In this document: positions 1 through 8,040 of the stretch, piece after piece
How the letters are laid out: every line of letters begins with the position of its first letter
How positions within the stretch are numbered: the stretch's first letter is position 1
NCBI GenBank assembly: GCA_045595365.1
Contig: JAZOAI010000036.1
Coordinates: 1 to 16,929 of the forward strand
Length of the DNA: 16,929 nt
From: SIG480 sp045595365
GTDB taxonomy: Bacteria; Bacillota; Clostridia; Oscillospirales; JAAYXM01
Reading direction: 5' to 3'
The notes under the pieces: generated by a model
What the model was told of the DNA's origin: nothing
What the model saw: the letters and a program-made list of their open reading frames with translations, nothing else
Database searches by the model: none
Position numbers and translations under genes: made by a program

Positions 1-19
1 TAGGAAACCTCCCCTTTCT

Positions 20-117
20 CGCTGCGGCTCGGTCACGGTTTGGCTCTGACAATCCACTGGATTGTCATTCACTACCAAACCGACATTCGCCCTTCGGGCT
101 CACTACCCTCCGCAGCG
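20..117. repeat. Nested-dyad structured element, probable dispersed repeat
   Basis: Four inverted repeats nest here. An outer 8-bp pair (20-27 with 110-117, CGCTGCGG/CCGCAGCG) encloses an 8-bp pair (36-43 with 75-82, CGGTTTGG/CCAAACCG). That pair encloses a 10-bp near-perfect dyad around one central base (47-56 with 58-67, TGACAATCCA/TGGATTGTCA). A small GCCC/GGGC hairpin (89-92 with 96-99) lies beside them inside the outer stem. The base composition is more GC-rich than the AT-rich DNA that follows. The peptide from frames crossing it resembles spurious short proteins I recall from gut Clostridia, which suggests a dispersed repeat, but copy number cannot be seen in one window. It may extend to position 1 or beyond the window. 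Function unknown. Confidence 0.5.
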
Positions 118-130
118 CATCGCCAGAAAT

Positions 131-172
131 TAAAAGAACACGTGATTTTTATAAAAATCACGTGTTCTTTTA
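131..172. terminator. Perfect 42-nt palindrome, likely bidirectional terminator
   Basis: Arms 131-151 and 152-172 are exact reverse complements with no unpaired centre. Each strand gives an AT-rich stem with an ACACGTG-type core. The 3' side ends in TTCTTTTA on either strand, as expected of a rho-independent terminator that works in both directions. It lies downstream of the leftward yihY-type gene, so it is the best candidate to end that transcript. It could also stop rightward transcription from the structured element at 20-117. Confidence 0.55.
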
Positions 173-219
173 TCCTTAACAGTACACCCCATATGCGGGT
201 GGATTTTTATTGTACAACG

Positions 220-246
220 ATAACTACCGGTACTGCCGGTAGTTAT
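220..246. terminator. Hairpin just after the yihY-type stop codon
   Basis: An 11-bp perfect stem (220-230 with 236-246, ATAACTACCGG/CCGGTAGTTAT) with loop TACTG begins 4 nt past the leftward gene's stop codon. On the minus strand it is not followed by a T-run, so it is not a textbook terminator by itself. It may act with the palindrome at 131-172 or protect the 3' end of the mRNA. On the plus strand it is followed by a T-rich stretch. Confidence 0.4.
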
Positions 247-250
247 GATG

Positions 251-1093
251 CTATTTCTTTTTTATATCTGAAATTATTTTATTAAGCTCTGCACCGAGAA
301 CGAGGATAATCCCCGCAAAATAAAGCCACAGCATCAGGAGGATTATAGCCGAGAGTGAGCCGTAGAGCGAAATTGATGACATCAGGTTGTTGACGTAGAA
401 GGAGAAAATCGACGTCAGGAGGAGAAAACCGAACAGTGAGAAAACAGTACCCGGGAGTGTTTCCGAAAATCGGATGTGCGTTTCGGGGAGAAACTTATAA
501 ACAACAGAGAGAATCACGAAAAGAATACCTGCCATTGTAATCCAGCGCCAGAATGAGAGAAGGTCAATAAACGCAAAGGGAAGCACCGTGTGAGAAAGAA
601 TCCTTGTGATAAAGCTGTTTCCGAATGCGACGAGGATAATGCACGCCACAAAGACAAGTGCAAATAGGAGAATGTAGAGCATTGAAAAAAGCGTTCTCAG
701 AAAGAAATTGCGCGTCTGGCGGACACCATAGGCAAGGTTAAACGCCGTTGCAAGCGAACGAACTGATTTTGAAGCTGAAAAAAGCGCGAGGATGATACCA
801 AAGGAAAGAAGGGAAATGCCACTTTCCGAGCTTATATATTCAATATAGCTTGCGATGAGCGAAACTATCTGCTCCGGAAAAAACGGCCGGAGAAAGGAAA
901 TTGCCGCATCTGAGGGGATATCAAGAGAGGCGATGACAGCGTTTATGAAAATCAGGAACGGAAAAATTGAGAGAATAAAAAAATATGCAAGCTGGCCGCC
1001 CGTATATCCGATTTTGTGGTCAATAAAGCGGTGCCACAGCTTATTGATAACAAAAATAGGCATTGAAAAACGCGATTTTATTCGGGAAAGCAT
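251..1093 (-). CDS. YihY/BrkB family inner-membrane protein
   Basis: A 280-residue integral membrane protein of the YihY/virulence factor BrkB family (once called RNase BN; that enzymatic role is not supported for this family). About six hydrophobic segments are visible, near residues 35-57, 94-115, 134-158, 167-195, 214-235 and 243-265. The conserved family signature GYTGGQLAYFFILSIFPFL overlaps the first segment. The C-terminus is short and lysine-rich. The frame stays open five codons further, to a TTG at 1108-1106. I chose the ATG at 1093-1091 because GGTGGTGA (1106-1099) lies 5 nt before it, while the TTG has no ribosome-binding site. The gene is a single leftward unit, divergent from recJ. 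Transport substrate and biological role are unknown. Family assignment is confident, function is not. Confidence 0.85.
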   Translation of the reverse strand: MLSRIKSRFSMPIFVINKLWHRFIDHKIGYTGGQLAYFFILSIFPFLIFINAVIASLDIPSDAAISFLRPFFPEQIVSLIASYIEYISSESGISLLSFGIILALFSASKSVRSLATAFNLAYGVRQTRNFFLRTLFSMLYILLFALVFVACIILVAFGNSFITRILSHTVLPFAFIDLLSFWRWITMAGILFVILSVVYKFLPETHIRFSETLPGTVFSLFGFLLLTSIFSFYVNNLMSSISLYGSLSAIILLMLWLYFAGIILVLGAELNKIISDIKKK

Positions 1094-1125
1094 ATGTTTC
1101 ACCACCAAAAAACAATTATAGGTAT

Positions 1126-1153
1126 ATTATACACCATACAACGGTTTTTGCAA
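1126..1153 (-). promoter_or_regulatory. Predicted sigma-A promoter for the yihY-type gene
   Basis: On the minus strand TATAAT (1131-1126) is preceded by TTGCAA (1153-1148) with a 16-nt spacer. The predicted start is near 1119, giving a leader of about 25 nt that includes the GGTGGTGA ribosome-binding site. A second TATAAT at 1120-1115 with TTGTAT at 1141-1136 (15-nt spacer) is an alternative, but transcription from it would begin too close to that site. Confidence 0.5.
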
Positions 1154-1170
1154 ACAGAAAAGTATATAGG

Positions 1171-1199
1171 TTGTATTTTCACGAAAAATTTGTTATAAT
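1171..1199 (+). promoter_or_regulatory. Predicted sigma-A promoter for the recJ-rel operon
   Basis: TTGTAT (1171-1176) and a perfect TATAAT (1194-1199) are 17 nt apart. The -10 is preceded by TGT, forming an extended -10 (TGnTATAAT). The predicted start is near 1206, leaving a 24-nt leader with AAAGGA at 1215-1220. It is the strongest promoter match in the window and lies back to back with the leftward promoter. Confidence 0.7.
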
Positions 1200-1229
1200 A
1201 TTAAGATAAATAATAAAGGAATAAATGAA

Positions 1230-3260
1230 ATGAAAAAAACAAAATGGATCACGGGAAAATATAACGAAGAAGCGGTGGCGCGGCTTTGCGAAAGACTGGG
1301 CGTTCCGTCACTTACGGCAAAGCTTCTTGCGGTCAGGGGGATAGAAGACGAAACGGCGGCAGAGCTGTTTCTCAAAAAGGATCTCAACGATTTGAACGAC
1401 CCCTTTCTCATGAAGGATATGGACCGCGCCTGCGAAAGGATAAGAAGGGCACTTTCTGGTGGTGAAAAGATAGCGGTTTACGGTGACTACGATGCTGATG
1501 GGGTTACGTCAACCTACATACTTGTTGATTATCTCATCTCCTGCGGCGCGGAGTGCGTATATCACATCCCCGATCGCTTCGAAGAGGGGTATGGAGTTTC
1601 AGCCTCGGTAATTTCCGAGCTTTCGGGGCAGGGAGTTTCTCTTATAATAACCGTCGATACCGGCATAACAGCTGCAGACGAGGTTGAATATGCAAAGTCT
1701 GTCGGCGTTGATATTGTAATTACTGACCACCACAAATGCGAAGAAACGCTTCCCGGTGCCTGCGCTGTGGTGAACCCGAATCGGCCTGATTGCGAGTATC
1801 CGTTCAAGTCACTTGCAGGGGTTGGCGTTGCATTTAAGCTTATCTCTGCACTTTGCGGAGATAAGTGTGAGGTTATCGAAAAGTATCTTCCGTATGTGTG
1901 CATCGGAACGGTTTCTGATGTTATGCCGATAATTGAGGAAAACAGGATAATTGTTGCAAAAGGACTCGAGCTTATATCAGAAGGATGCGCGCCCGGGCTT
2001 TCGGCTCTTATGGATGTTGCAGGCTTTAAGAAAACCGAGCCGCTGACATCAGGGGCAATAGGTTTTCTCATTGGCCCGAGAATGAATGCGGCGGGGAGAA
2101 TGGGCAGCGCGCTTTTAGCACTTAGGCTTTTGTTTGCAGATGAAGAGAGCGCGCCGCAGCTTGCGCGCGAGATTGATGAGAAAAACCGTGAACGCCAGAT
2201 ATGCGAGAGCAAAATAATGCAAGAGGCACTCAAGCAGATTGAGGCTAATCCTGAGTATAAAGACGCATCGGCGATAGTTCTTGCGGGCGAGGGCTGGCAC
2301 CACGGCGTTCTGGGGATTGTAGCATCCCGCATCTGCGGAATGTTTGATAAGCCGACTATTCTGATTTCGACCGAGGACAATGAATGCAGAGGGTCAGGAA
2401 GAAGCGTTGAGGGCGTCAGCCTTCACGCCGCACTGTCAAAATGCAGAGACCTTCTCGTCAAGTTCGGCGGGCATGACCTTGCTGCCGGGATAGTTATAAA
2501 ACGCGAGGATGTTCCGGAGTTTCGCCGTCGGCTTAACGAAGAGCTTTATGAAGAAATGCTCGGATATGTTCCTGTGCTTAATATTGACTTCAAGGTAGAG
2601 CCTGAGGAATTGACACTGTCTCAGCTTCGGGCATCAAAGAGCCTTGAACCGTACGGCAAGATGAATGAAGCGCCGAGACTCCGGCTTGACCGCTGCAAGG
2701 TGTCAAGAATTTCACCTATAGGAAACGGGCGGCATACTAAAATTGCAATAGAACACGGAGCGAGGTTACAATGTGTCTACTTCGGCATAAGATGTGATGA
2801 GCTTCCGTTTTCCGAGGGGGATTATGTCGACATAGCTTTCACCCCTGAAATCAACAATTATATGGGAGAGAGTGTTCAGCTTCATATAAAGGACGCAAGA
2901 CCCTGCGAGGCGGATATGGCAGAAATTGAAAATGCGCTGTCAGCCATCCTTGTAAATGAAAAGAAGTGGCGCGAGGATTTATTCTTAAGCTATGAAGAAC
3001 TCGGCAAAATCTGGAGAGCGCTTACCAAAAACGATTTCCCGAAATCTGCCCCGCTTCTTGAAATTGCGAGGAGATTTAAGAAGCTGTGCGGAGAGGATGC
3101 GCTTATTAAAGCCCTGCTTGCTTTTAAGGTTTTTTCAGAGGTCGGGCTTATGAGCTATGAGTTTGAGGGCTTCCGAGTTTCGATAAAAATTGCCGAACAT
3201 AATAACAAAGTTGATTTAAATGATTCAAAAACATATTTACTATATAAGTTGTGGGAGTAG
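1230..3260 (+). CDS. recJ: Single-stranded-DNA-specific exonuclease RecJ
   Basis: RecJ is a DHH-family 5'-3' exonuclease that degrades single-stranded DNA in recombination, mismatch and base-excision repair. The metal-binding motifs are all present: DYDADG at residues 86-91, VITDHH ending at 168, GPRMNAAGR at 282-290, GWHHG near 356 and the GGH of the DHHA1 domain at 413-415. An OB-like region follows (about 425-555), then a roughly 120-residue C-terminal extension of the kind found in Firmicutes RecJ. At 676 residues it is longer than E. coli RecJ and shorter than the Bacillus form. The ATG at 1230 has AAAGGA 9 nt upstream. A two-codon ORF (ATG AAA TGA, 1225-1233) overlaps this start. It is the first gene of the operon, with rel 10 nt downstream. 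Confidence 0.95.
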   Translation: MKKTKWITGKYNEEAVARLCERLGVPSLTAKLLAVRGIEDETAAELFLKKDLNDLNDPFLMKDMDRACERIRRALSGGEKIAVYGDYDADGVTSTYILVDYLISCGAECVYHIPDRFEEGYGVSASVISELSGQGVSLIITVDTGITAADEVEYAKSVGVDIVITDHHKCEETLPGACAVVNPNRPDCEYPFKSLAGVGVAFKLISALCGDKCEVIEKYLPYVCIGTVSDVMPIIEENRIIVAKGLELISEGCAPGLSALMDVAGFKKTEPLTSGAIGFLIGPRMNAAGRMGSALLALRLLFADEESAPQLAREIDEKNRERQICESKIMQEALKQIEANPEYKDASAIVLAGEGWHHGVLGIVASRICGMFDKPTILISTEDNECRGSGRSVEGVSLHAALSKCRDLLVKFGGHDLAAGIVIKREDVPEFRRRLNEELYEEMLGYVPVLNIDFKVEPEELTLSQLRASKSLEPYGKMNEAPRLRLDRCKVSRISPIGNGRHTKIAIEHGARLQCVYFGIRCDELPFSEGDYVDIAFTPEINNYMGESVQLHIKDARPCEADMAEIENALSAILVNEKKWREDLFLSYEELGKIWRALTKNDFPKSAPLLEIARRFKKLCGEDALIKALLAFKVFSEVGLMSYEFEGFRVSIKIAEHNNKVDLNDSKTYLLYKLWE

Positions 3261-3270
3261 ATGATTAGAA

Positions 3271-5448
3271 ATGATGCCTGAAACCAAATATCAAGAGCTT
3301 GTCGCAAAAATCAAAGGCGATATGTCAGATAAGGATAAAGCTCTTATACACGACGCATATGACTGCGCAACTGAGGCTCATGAAGGGCAGAAGCGCCGCG
3401 ACGGAAGCGATTATGTAACGCACCCAATCGCTGTTGCGGAAATTGTTGCCGAAATGGGGCTTGATGCAGAGTCGCTGATGGCTGCACTCCTGCATGACTG
3501 CATAGAGGACACAGAGCTTGGATACGATAAAATACGTGCAAAGTTCGGGAAAGAGGTTGCCGACATTGTTGATGGCGTTTCAAAGCTTACCAAAATGCCT
3601 TATACAAGCAAAGAAGAAGCTCAGATTGAAAACCTGCGCAAGATGTTTCTTGCTATGGGCAAGGACATAAGAGTTATTCTCATAAAAATTGCGGACAGAC
3701 TCCATAATATGCGGACAATCGAATTCCACAAGCCTGAAAAGCAGCGCGAAAAGGCTCTGGAAACCATGGAGGTTTATGCGCCGCTTGCACACCGCCTTGG
3801 TATGCAGAAAATCAAGTGGGAGCTTGAGGACCGCTCTCTGCGCTGCCTTGACCCGGTAGGATATGCAGAGATTACAGACGAGCTTGAAAAGCGCAGCCGT
3901 GAAAGAGATGAGTTTTTAGAGCATATAAAAGAGCGCCTTGTCGAGCGTCTTAATGAAGCGGGCATTGAGGGAAAGGTAAAAAGCCGCGTTAAGCATATAT
4001 ACAGTATTTACAGAAAAATGTATACTCAGCACAAGACCATAGATGAGGTTTATGACCTTTATGCGATGCGCGTAATAGTCGAAACCGTTGCGGACTGCTA
4101 TAACGTTCTTGGGTTTATACACGATATGTACCGCCCCATTCCCGGAAGATTTAAGGACTATATCAGCACTCCGAAGGCGAATATGTATCAGTCGCTCCAC
4201 ACGACCGTTATAGGTCGCGAGGGAATTCCGTTTGAGGTTCAGATACGCACGCGCGATATGCACCACACTGCGGAATACGGAATCGCGGCACACTGGAAAT
4301 ACAAGTCGGGAATAAGCAAAAGCAACCTTGAGGAGAAGCTTGCGTGGGTTCGCCAGCTTATGGAGAGCCAGGAGGTTGAGGATGAGGATTTTGTCACCTC
4401 ACTCAAAACCGATATGTTCAGCGACGAGGTTTTTGTATTCACTCCAAATGGCGATGTTATAAGCCTTCCTGCGGGGTCAACTCCGATAGACTTTGCGTAT
4501 TCAATCCACTCCGCAGTCGGAAACCGTATGATTGGCGCGAAGGTAAACGGGCGCATGGTTCAGCTTGATTATAAGCTTTCAAACGGCGAGATTGTCGAGA
4601 TTCTCACATCAAATTCAGCAAAAGGCCCGAGCCGTGACTGGACGAATATTGCCAAAACGAGCGAGGCAAGAAACAAGATAAAACAATGGTTTAAGCGTGA
4701 ATGCCGAGAGGAAAACATCGCGCGCGGGAGGTCAGAGCTTGAGCTTGCGCTCAAGCGCGACGGCATCTCTCTTTCGGAAGACGAGGCAGAAGACATTCTG
4801 CTTTCGGTTGCAAACAGAATGTCGTTTCATCAGACCGATGAAATGTATGCAAGCCTTGGATATGGCGGAATTAAACTCAGCCGCGTCATAAACCGCATTC
4901 GCGCGGAAAAGGAGAGAACCTCGTCGACCGTTCAGGATGACGAAACAATAGTCAGAGATACGGTTGCAGCTCCGCAAAAGGTGCAGACATCGAATTCGGG
5001 AGTAATTGTACCGGGGGTAGAAAACTGCCTGGTGAAGTTTGCAAGGTGCTGCACACCTATCCCGGGCGACTCTATAATCGGGTTTGTAACACGCGGATAC
5101 GGCGTGTCGGTTCACAGGGCGGATTGTCAGAACGTCACAAACGCGATGAAGGATGCTGAGGATTTAAGCCGTTGGATAAGCGTTTTCTGGGCAGATGACC
5201 TCAAAGAGAACTTCCAGACCTCGCTTCAGCTTTCTGCAAAGGACAGAAGCGGTCTGATTATGGATATTGCGGCAGTGCTTAACAACCTGAAGCTGACCGT
5301 TCTTGCGATGGATGCCCGCCGCCTCGGAGACGGATATGCAATCGTGAATATAGTTCTGAATATAAAGGGAAAAGAACAGCTTGAATTTGTAATGAACAAG
5401 CTTCATAGCGTTCAGGGCATTATAGACGTCAAGCGTTCAAGAAATTAG
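3271..5448 (+). CDS. relA: Bifunctional (p)ppGpp synthetase/hydrolase (Rel)
   Basis: A full-length long RSH protein (725 residues) that makes and degrades the stringent-response alarmone (p)ppGpp. The hydrolase domain has its HD residues intact (H51, H75-D76, E79-D80), so hydrolysis is expected. The synthetase domain carries GRFKDYIS with R293. This RxKD form marks bifunctional Rel/SpoT enzymes; synthetase-only RelA has ExDD. Next come YQSLHTT, HHTAEYGIAAHWKYK, a TGS domain (about 385-447), a CC zinc-finger region (C593, C594, H615, C619) and a C-terminal ACT domain (about 645-725), which sense the ribosome and uncharged tRNA. The ATG at 3271 is 10 nt after the recJ stop. Its likely ribosome-binding site GGGAG (3253-3257) overlaps the end of recJ and is 13 nt away, which is long. 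Translation may therefore be coupled to recJ, or start at the next ATG (3274). The usual Firmicutes apt gene is absent between recJ and this gene. Confidence 0.95.
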   Translation: MMPETKYQELVAKIKGDMSDKDKALIHDAYDCATEAHEGQKRRDGSDYVTHPIAVAEIVAEMGLDAESLMAALLHDCIEDTELGYDKIRAKFGKEVADIVDGVSKLTKMPYTSKEEAQIENLRKMFLAMGKDIRVILIKIADRLHNMRTIEFHKPEKQREKALETMEVYAPLAHRLGMQKIKWELEDRSLRCLDPVGYAEITDELEKRSRERDEFLEHIKERLVERLNEAGIEGKVKSRVKHIYSIYRKMYTQHKTIDEVYDLYAMRVIVETVADCYNVLGFIHDMYRPIPGRFKDYISTPKANMYQSLHTTVIGREGIPFEVQIRTRDMHHTAEYGIAAHWKYKSGISKSNLEEKLAWVRQLMESQEVEDEDFVTSLKTDMFSDEVFVFTPNGDVISLPAGSTPIDFAYSIHSAVGNRMIGAKVNGRMVQLDYKLSNGEIVEILTSNSAKGPSRDWTNIAKTSEARNKIKQWFKRECREENIARGRSELELALKRDGISLSEDEAEDILLSVANRMSFHQTDEMYASLGYGGIKLSRVINRIRAEKERTSSTVQDDETIVRDTVAAPQKVQTSNSGVIVPGVENCLVKFARCCTPIPGDSIIGFVTRGYGVSVHRADCQNVTNAMKDAEDLSRWISVFWADDLKENFQTSLQLSAKDRSGLIMDIAAVLNNLKLTVLAMDARRLGDGYAIVNIVLNIKGKEQLEFVMNKLHSVQGIIDVKRSRN

Positions 5449-5469
5449 ACATTACAGGAGGAAGCACTT

Positions 5470-5934
5470 GTGCGTGCAGTAATAACACGTGTCAAAGCTG
5501 CCGAGGTAAAAATTGACGGTGCGACACACTCAAAAATCGGAAACGGACTTCTCATCCTTCTCGGAGTTTCGGTGAACGATACCGCAAAGGATGCAGAGTA
5601 TCTTGCAAAGAAAATTTCTATGATGAGGATATTTGAGGATTCGGAAGAAAAGCTCAACCTTTCATGCTCCGCAGTAGGCGGGGAGATGATGGTGGTTTCA
5701 AACTTCACGCTACAGGCAAACACGCAGAAGGGCAATCGCCCGAGCTTTGTTGATGCGGCGCGGCCTGAGCTTGCGAAGTCATTGTATGAATATTTCATAT
5801 CTCTTCTCCGCGATGCCGGATATACAACAAAAACGGGTGTTTTTGGGGCATATATGGAGCTTGAGTCTGTAAATGACGGGCCGATAACAATAGTTATGGA
5901 TACAGAAGCTGTTTTCGGAGGAACGGAAAAATGA
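5470..5934 (+). CDS. dtd: D-aminoacyl-tRNA deacylase
   Basis: Dtd hydrolyses D-amino acids, and glycine mischarged on tRNA-Ala, from tRNA, protecting translation from wrong chirality. The 154-residue length is usual. The first signature is VSNFTL at 76-81, where most Dtd proteins have SQFTL. The cross-subunit Gly-cis-Pro motif NDGP is at 135-138. The start is GTG (5470), with AGGAGG at 5456-5461 and 8 nt of spacing. It lies 21 nt after rel, the common Firmicutes order, and overlaps the next gene by ATGA. The Gln-to-Asn change may affect substrate positioning, but the protein is otherwise complete. Confidence 0.95.
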   Translation: MRAVITRVKAAEVKIDGATHSKIGNGLLILLGVSVNDTAKDAEYLAKKISMMRIFEDSEEKLNLSCSAVGGEMMVVSNFTLQANTQKGNRPSFVDAARPELAKSLYEYFISLLRDAGYTTKTGVFGAYMELESVNDGPITIVMDTEAVFGGTEK

Positions 5935-6560
5935 ACATAGAAAGGCTCACTGTAGGATTTTTGAATACAAACTGTTATTTTGTCTATAGCGGAGAGGCCG
6001 CAGTTGTGATTGACCCGGGGGCCGAGGCAGAAAAGATTCTCGAAAGGGCAGAAAAACTCGGAGCTTCGATAAAGGCTATTATTCTCACACATGCACATTT
6101 TGACCACGTTCTCGCCGTCAAGGAAATAAAAGAGAAAACCGGCGCCCGCCTTATTTCAACGCAAGGGGAGAGGGAGAGGCTTCAGAGTGCTGAAATTTCA
6201 GGGCACACAATGCTTCGCCGCCGCGAGTTTATCCCCCTTTTGGCGGATGAAGAGGTTTCTGACGGCTCGGAAATTCAAATCGGAGATATGCGCTTTAAGG
6301 TCATGATTACTCCGGGGCATACCGAGGGTAGTGCGTGCATTATCAGCGAGGATGTTATGTTTTCGGGGGATACGCTTTTTTCAGGCTCCTGCGGAAGATG
6401 TGACCTTGTCGGTGGGAACTATGATGAGATGATGAAAACACTTAGACGGCTATATGAACTCCCGGGGGACTTCAGGGTTTTGCCCGGCCACGGAGATGAA
6501 ACTACCTTATCGCGCGAGCGTGCGCAAAATCCGTATATGGCAGAGGCGATCAGAACGTGA
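5931..6560 (+). CDS. Metallo-beta-lactamase-fold hydrolase (glyoxalase II-like)
   Basis: A 209-residue MBL-fold metal hydrolase. The dinuclear metal site is complete: THAHFDH gives H54, H56, D58 and H59, followed by H130 (TPGHTEGS), D147 (FSGDTLF) and H187 (LPGHGDET). This pattern places it in the hydroxyacylglutathione-hydrolase-like branch often found next to dtd/hemZ in Firmicutes. Thioester hydrolysis, for example of bacillithiol- or cysteine-linked thioesters, is plausible, but the substrate cannot be read from sequence. It overlaps dtd by 4 nt at the start (ATGA) and hemZ by 4 nt at the end (GTGA), so its translation is probably coupled to both. Confidence 0.9.
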   Translation: MNIERLTVGFLNTNCYFVYSGEAAVVIDPGAEAEKILERAEKLGASIKAIILTHAHFDHVLAVKEIKEKTGARLISTQGERERLQSAEISGHTMLRRREFIPLLADEEVSDGSEIQIGDMRFKVMITPGHTEGSACIISEDVMFSGDTLFSGSCGRCDLVGGNYDEMMKTLRRLYELPGDFRVLPGHGDETTLSRERAQNPYMAEAIRT

Positions 6561-8038
6561 AGGTATATTTGAAAGGGCACAGCTTTGAATTTGCGACACA
6601 GCAGATATATATGTGCATGTTTCCGAACTCCCACGCGGAGTTCGTTCCGGAAGCTCCCGAGAGCGGGGATTATATAATATCAGAGCTTTGGGAAAATGAA
6701 GATAAGGTGTGTTCAAAAACCGAAATATATAAAGATAATAAAACATATTCCGCCTCGGAAGAAACCCCGGTTAGGGAGGGAATTTCAGAAGAGGACAAAA
6801 AACGCGCCTGCCGCCGCTCTATAAAGATTTCGTTTTATAAGGCGGCGTCTCCATTGCTTCGGAAAGTTCCTGCGTGGGGAGCGCTCACGGGGATACGGCC
6901 ATCAAAGGTGGCGGCAAAATACATAGAAGCCGGGCTTTCGGAAGAAGCGGCAAAGCGGGCTATGGAAGAGGAATATTTCGTTTCCCCGTCTCGCGCTTCT
7001 CTTGCAGTAAGCTGCGCAGCCCACGCAAAAGAGGTTGCGGAGTCTGTCGGTGAAAAGGATTTTTCACTCTATGTCGGAATCCCGTTTTGCGCGTCAAGAT
7101 GCAGATATTGTTCGTTTGTAAGCCACTCTATTGAAAAAGCACGCTCTCTTGTCGCGCCGTATCTTGAGGTTCTTTCGGAGGAGCTTTGGCAGCTTTCCTC
7201 GGCGGTAAAGGAAAATAATCTCGCGCTCCGCTCCGTCTACATCGGCGGCGGCACGCCAACTGCGCTCACAAATGACGAGCTTGCATTTGTTATGAAGCGG
7301 ATAAGCGAGAGCTTTGACATTTCCTCAGCACTTGAATATACCGTTGAGGGGGGGCGGCCGGATACTCTGACACGCGAAAAAATTAAAACAATAAAAGAGC
7401 TTGGCGCAACGCGAATCAGCGTAAACCCGCAGACTATGAATGATGAAATTCTCAGGGAAATGGACAGACGCCATACCGCAGAGGATGTAATACGTGCGAT
7501 AGAGGATGTCCGCGCGGTCGGAGGCCTTTCAATAAACGCAGACCTTATAGCGGGGCTTCCGGGTGATAGCCTTGAGAGCTTTAAAAGCTCGATTGACCGC
7601 CTTCTTCTCCTTGAGACTGAAAATGTAACCGTGCATACGCTTGCAATAAAAAAAGGCTCAACCTTAAGTAACGAAAAATATAAGCTTCCGCTTGGTGAGG
7701 AGACCGAAAAAATGGTCGATTATGCCATGGAGAAGGTGCTTGAGAAGGGATATTTGCCGTATTATCTTTACCGGCAGAAGTATATGTCAGGAAACCTCGA
7801 AAATGTAGGATACTCAAAACCCGGGTTTGAGAGCTTATATAACAACTATATTATGGATGAGCTTCACACAATCCTCTCGGCGGGGGCAGGAGGGGTTACA
7901 AAGCTCATTAACTTAAAAAAAGGAAAGATCGAGCGAATATTCAATCCTAAATATCCATATGAATACAATAATGCAAAGAAAAAAATAAAGCTTACACAAG
8001 AGAAAATAAGCGAGTTTTTCAACGAACGGGAGGAATAA
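6557..8038 (+). CDS. hemZ: HemZ-type radical SAM protein, coproporphyrinogen dehydrogenase family
   Basis: A 493-residue radical SAM protein of the HemN/HemZ group. The 4Fe-4S-binding motif is C178-x3-C182-x2-C185 in IPFCASRCRYCSF, followed by GGGTPT (230-235), the S-adenosylmethionine-contacting loop. The roughly 165-residue N-terminal region before the radical SAM core is typical of HemZ rather than HemN/HemW. The name implies oxygen-independent conversion of coproporphyrinogen III to protoporphyrinogen IX. No other haem gene is in this window, and many clostridia with HemZ do not make haem, so that activity is unproved. The start is GTG, overlapping the MBL gene's stop (GTGA). The stop is 2 nt before the kinase gene. 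Confidence 0.9.
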   Translation: MKVYLKGHSFEFATQQIYMCMFPNSHAEFVPEAPESGDYIISELWENEDKVCSKTEIYKDNKTYSASEETPVREGISEEDKKRACRRSIKISFYKAASPLLRKVPAWGALTGIRPSKVAAKYIEAGLSEEAAKRAMEEEYFVSPSRASLAVSCAAHAKEVAESVGEKDFSLYVGIPFCASRCRYCSFVSHSIEKARSLVAPYLEVLSEELWQLSSAVKENNLALRSVYIGGGTPTALTNDELAFVMKRISESFDISSALEYTVEGGRPDTLTREKIKTIKELGATRISVNPQTMNDEILREMDRRHTAEDVIRAIEDVRAVGGLSINADLIAGLPGDSLESFKSSIDRLLLLETENVTVHTLAIKKGSTLSNEKYKLPLGEETEKMVDYAMEKVLEKGYLPYYLYRQKYMSGNLENVGYSKPGFESLYNNYIMDELHTILSAGAGGVTKLINLKKGKIERIFNPKYPYEYNNAKKKIKLTQEKISEFFNEREE

Positions 8039-8040
8039 GC

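Noticed and set aside
40..285. 81-residue open frame near the left end
   Set aside because: It runs through the structured repeat, the palindrome and the 3' end of the leftward gene, and has no ribosome-binding site or family resemblance.
1562..2380. 272-residue open frame on the minus strand
   Set aside because: It lies wholly inside recJ, whose motifs are intact; it is serine/isoleucine-rich noise from the opposite strand.
5445..6107. 220-residue open frame on the minus strand
   Set aside because: It is antisense to dtd and the MBL gene, both with complete catalytic motifs.
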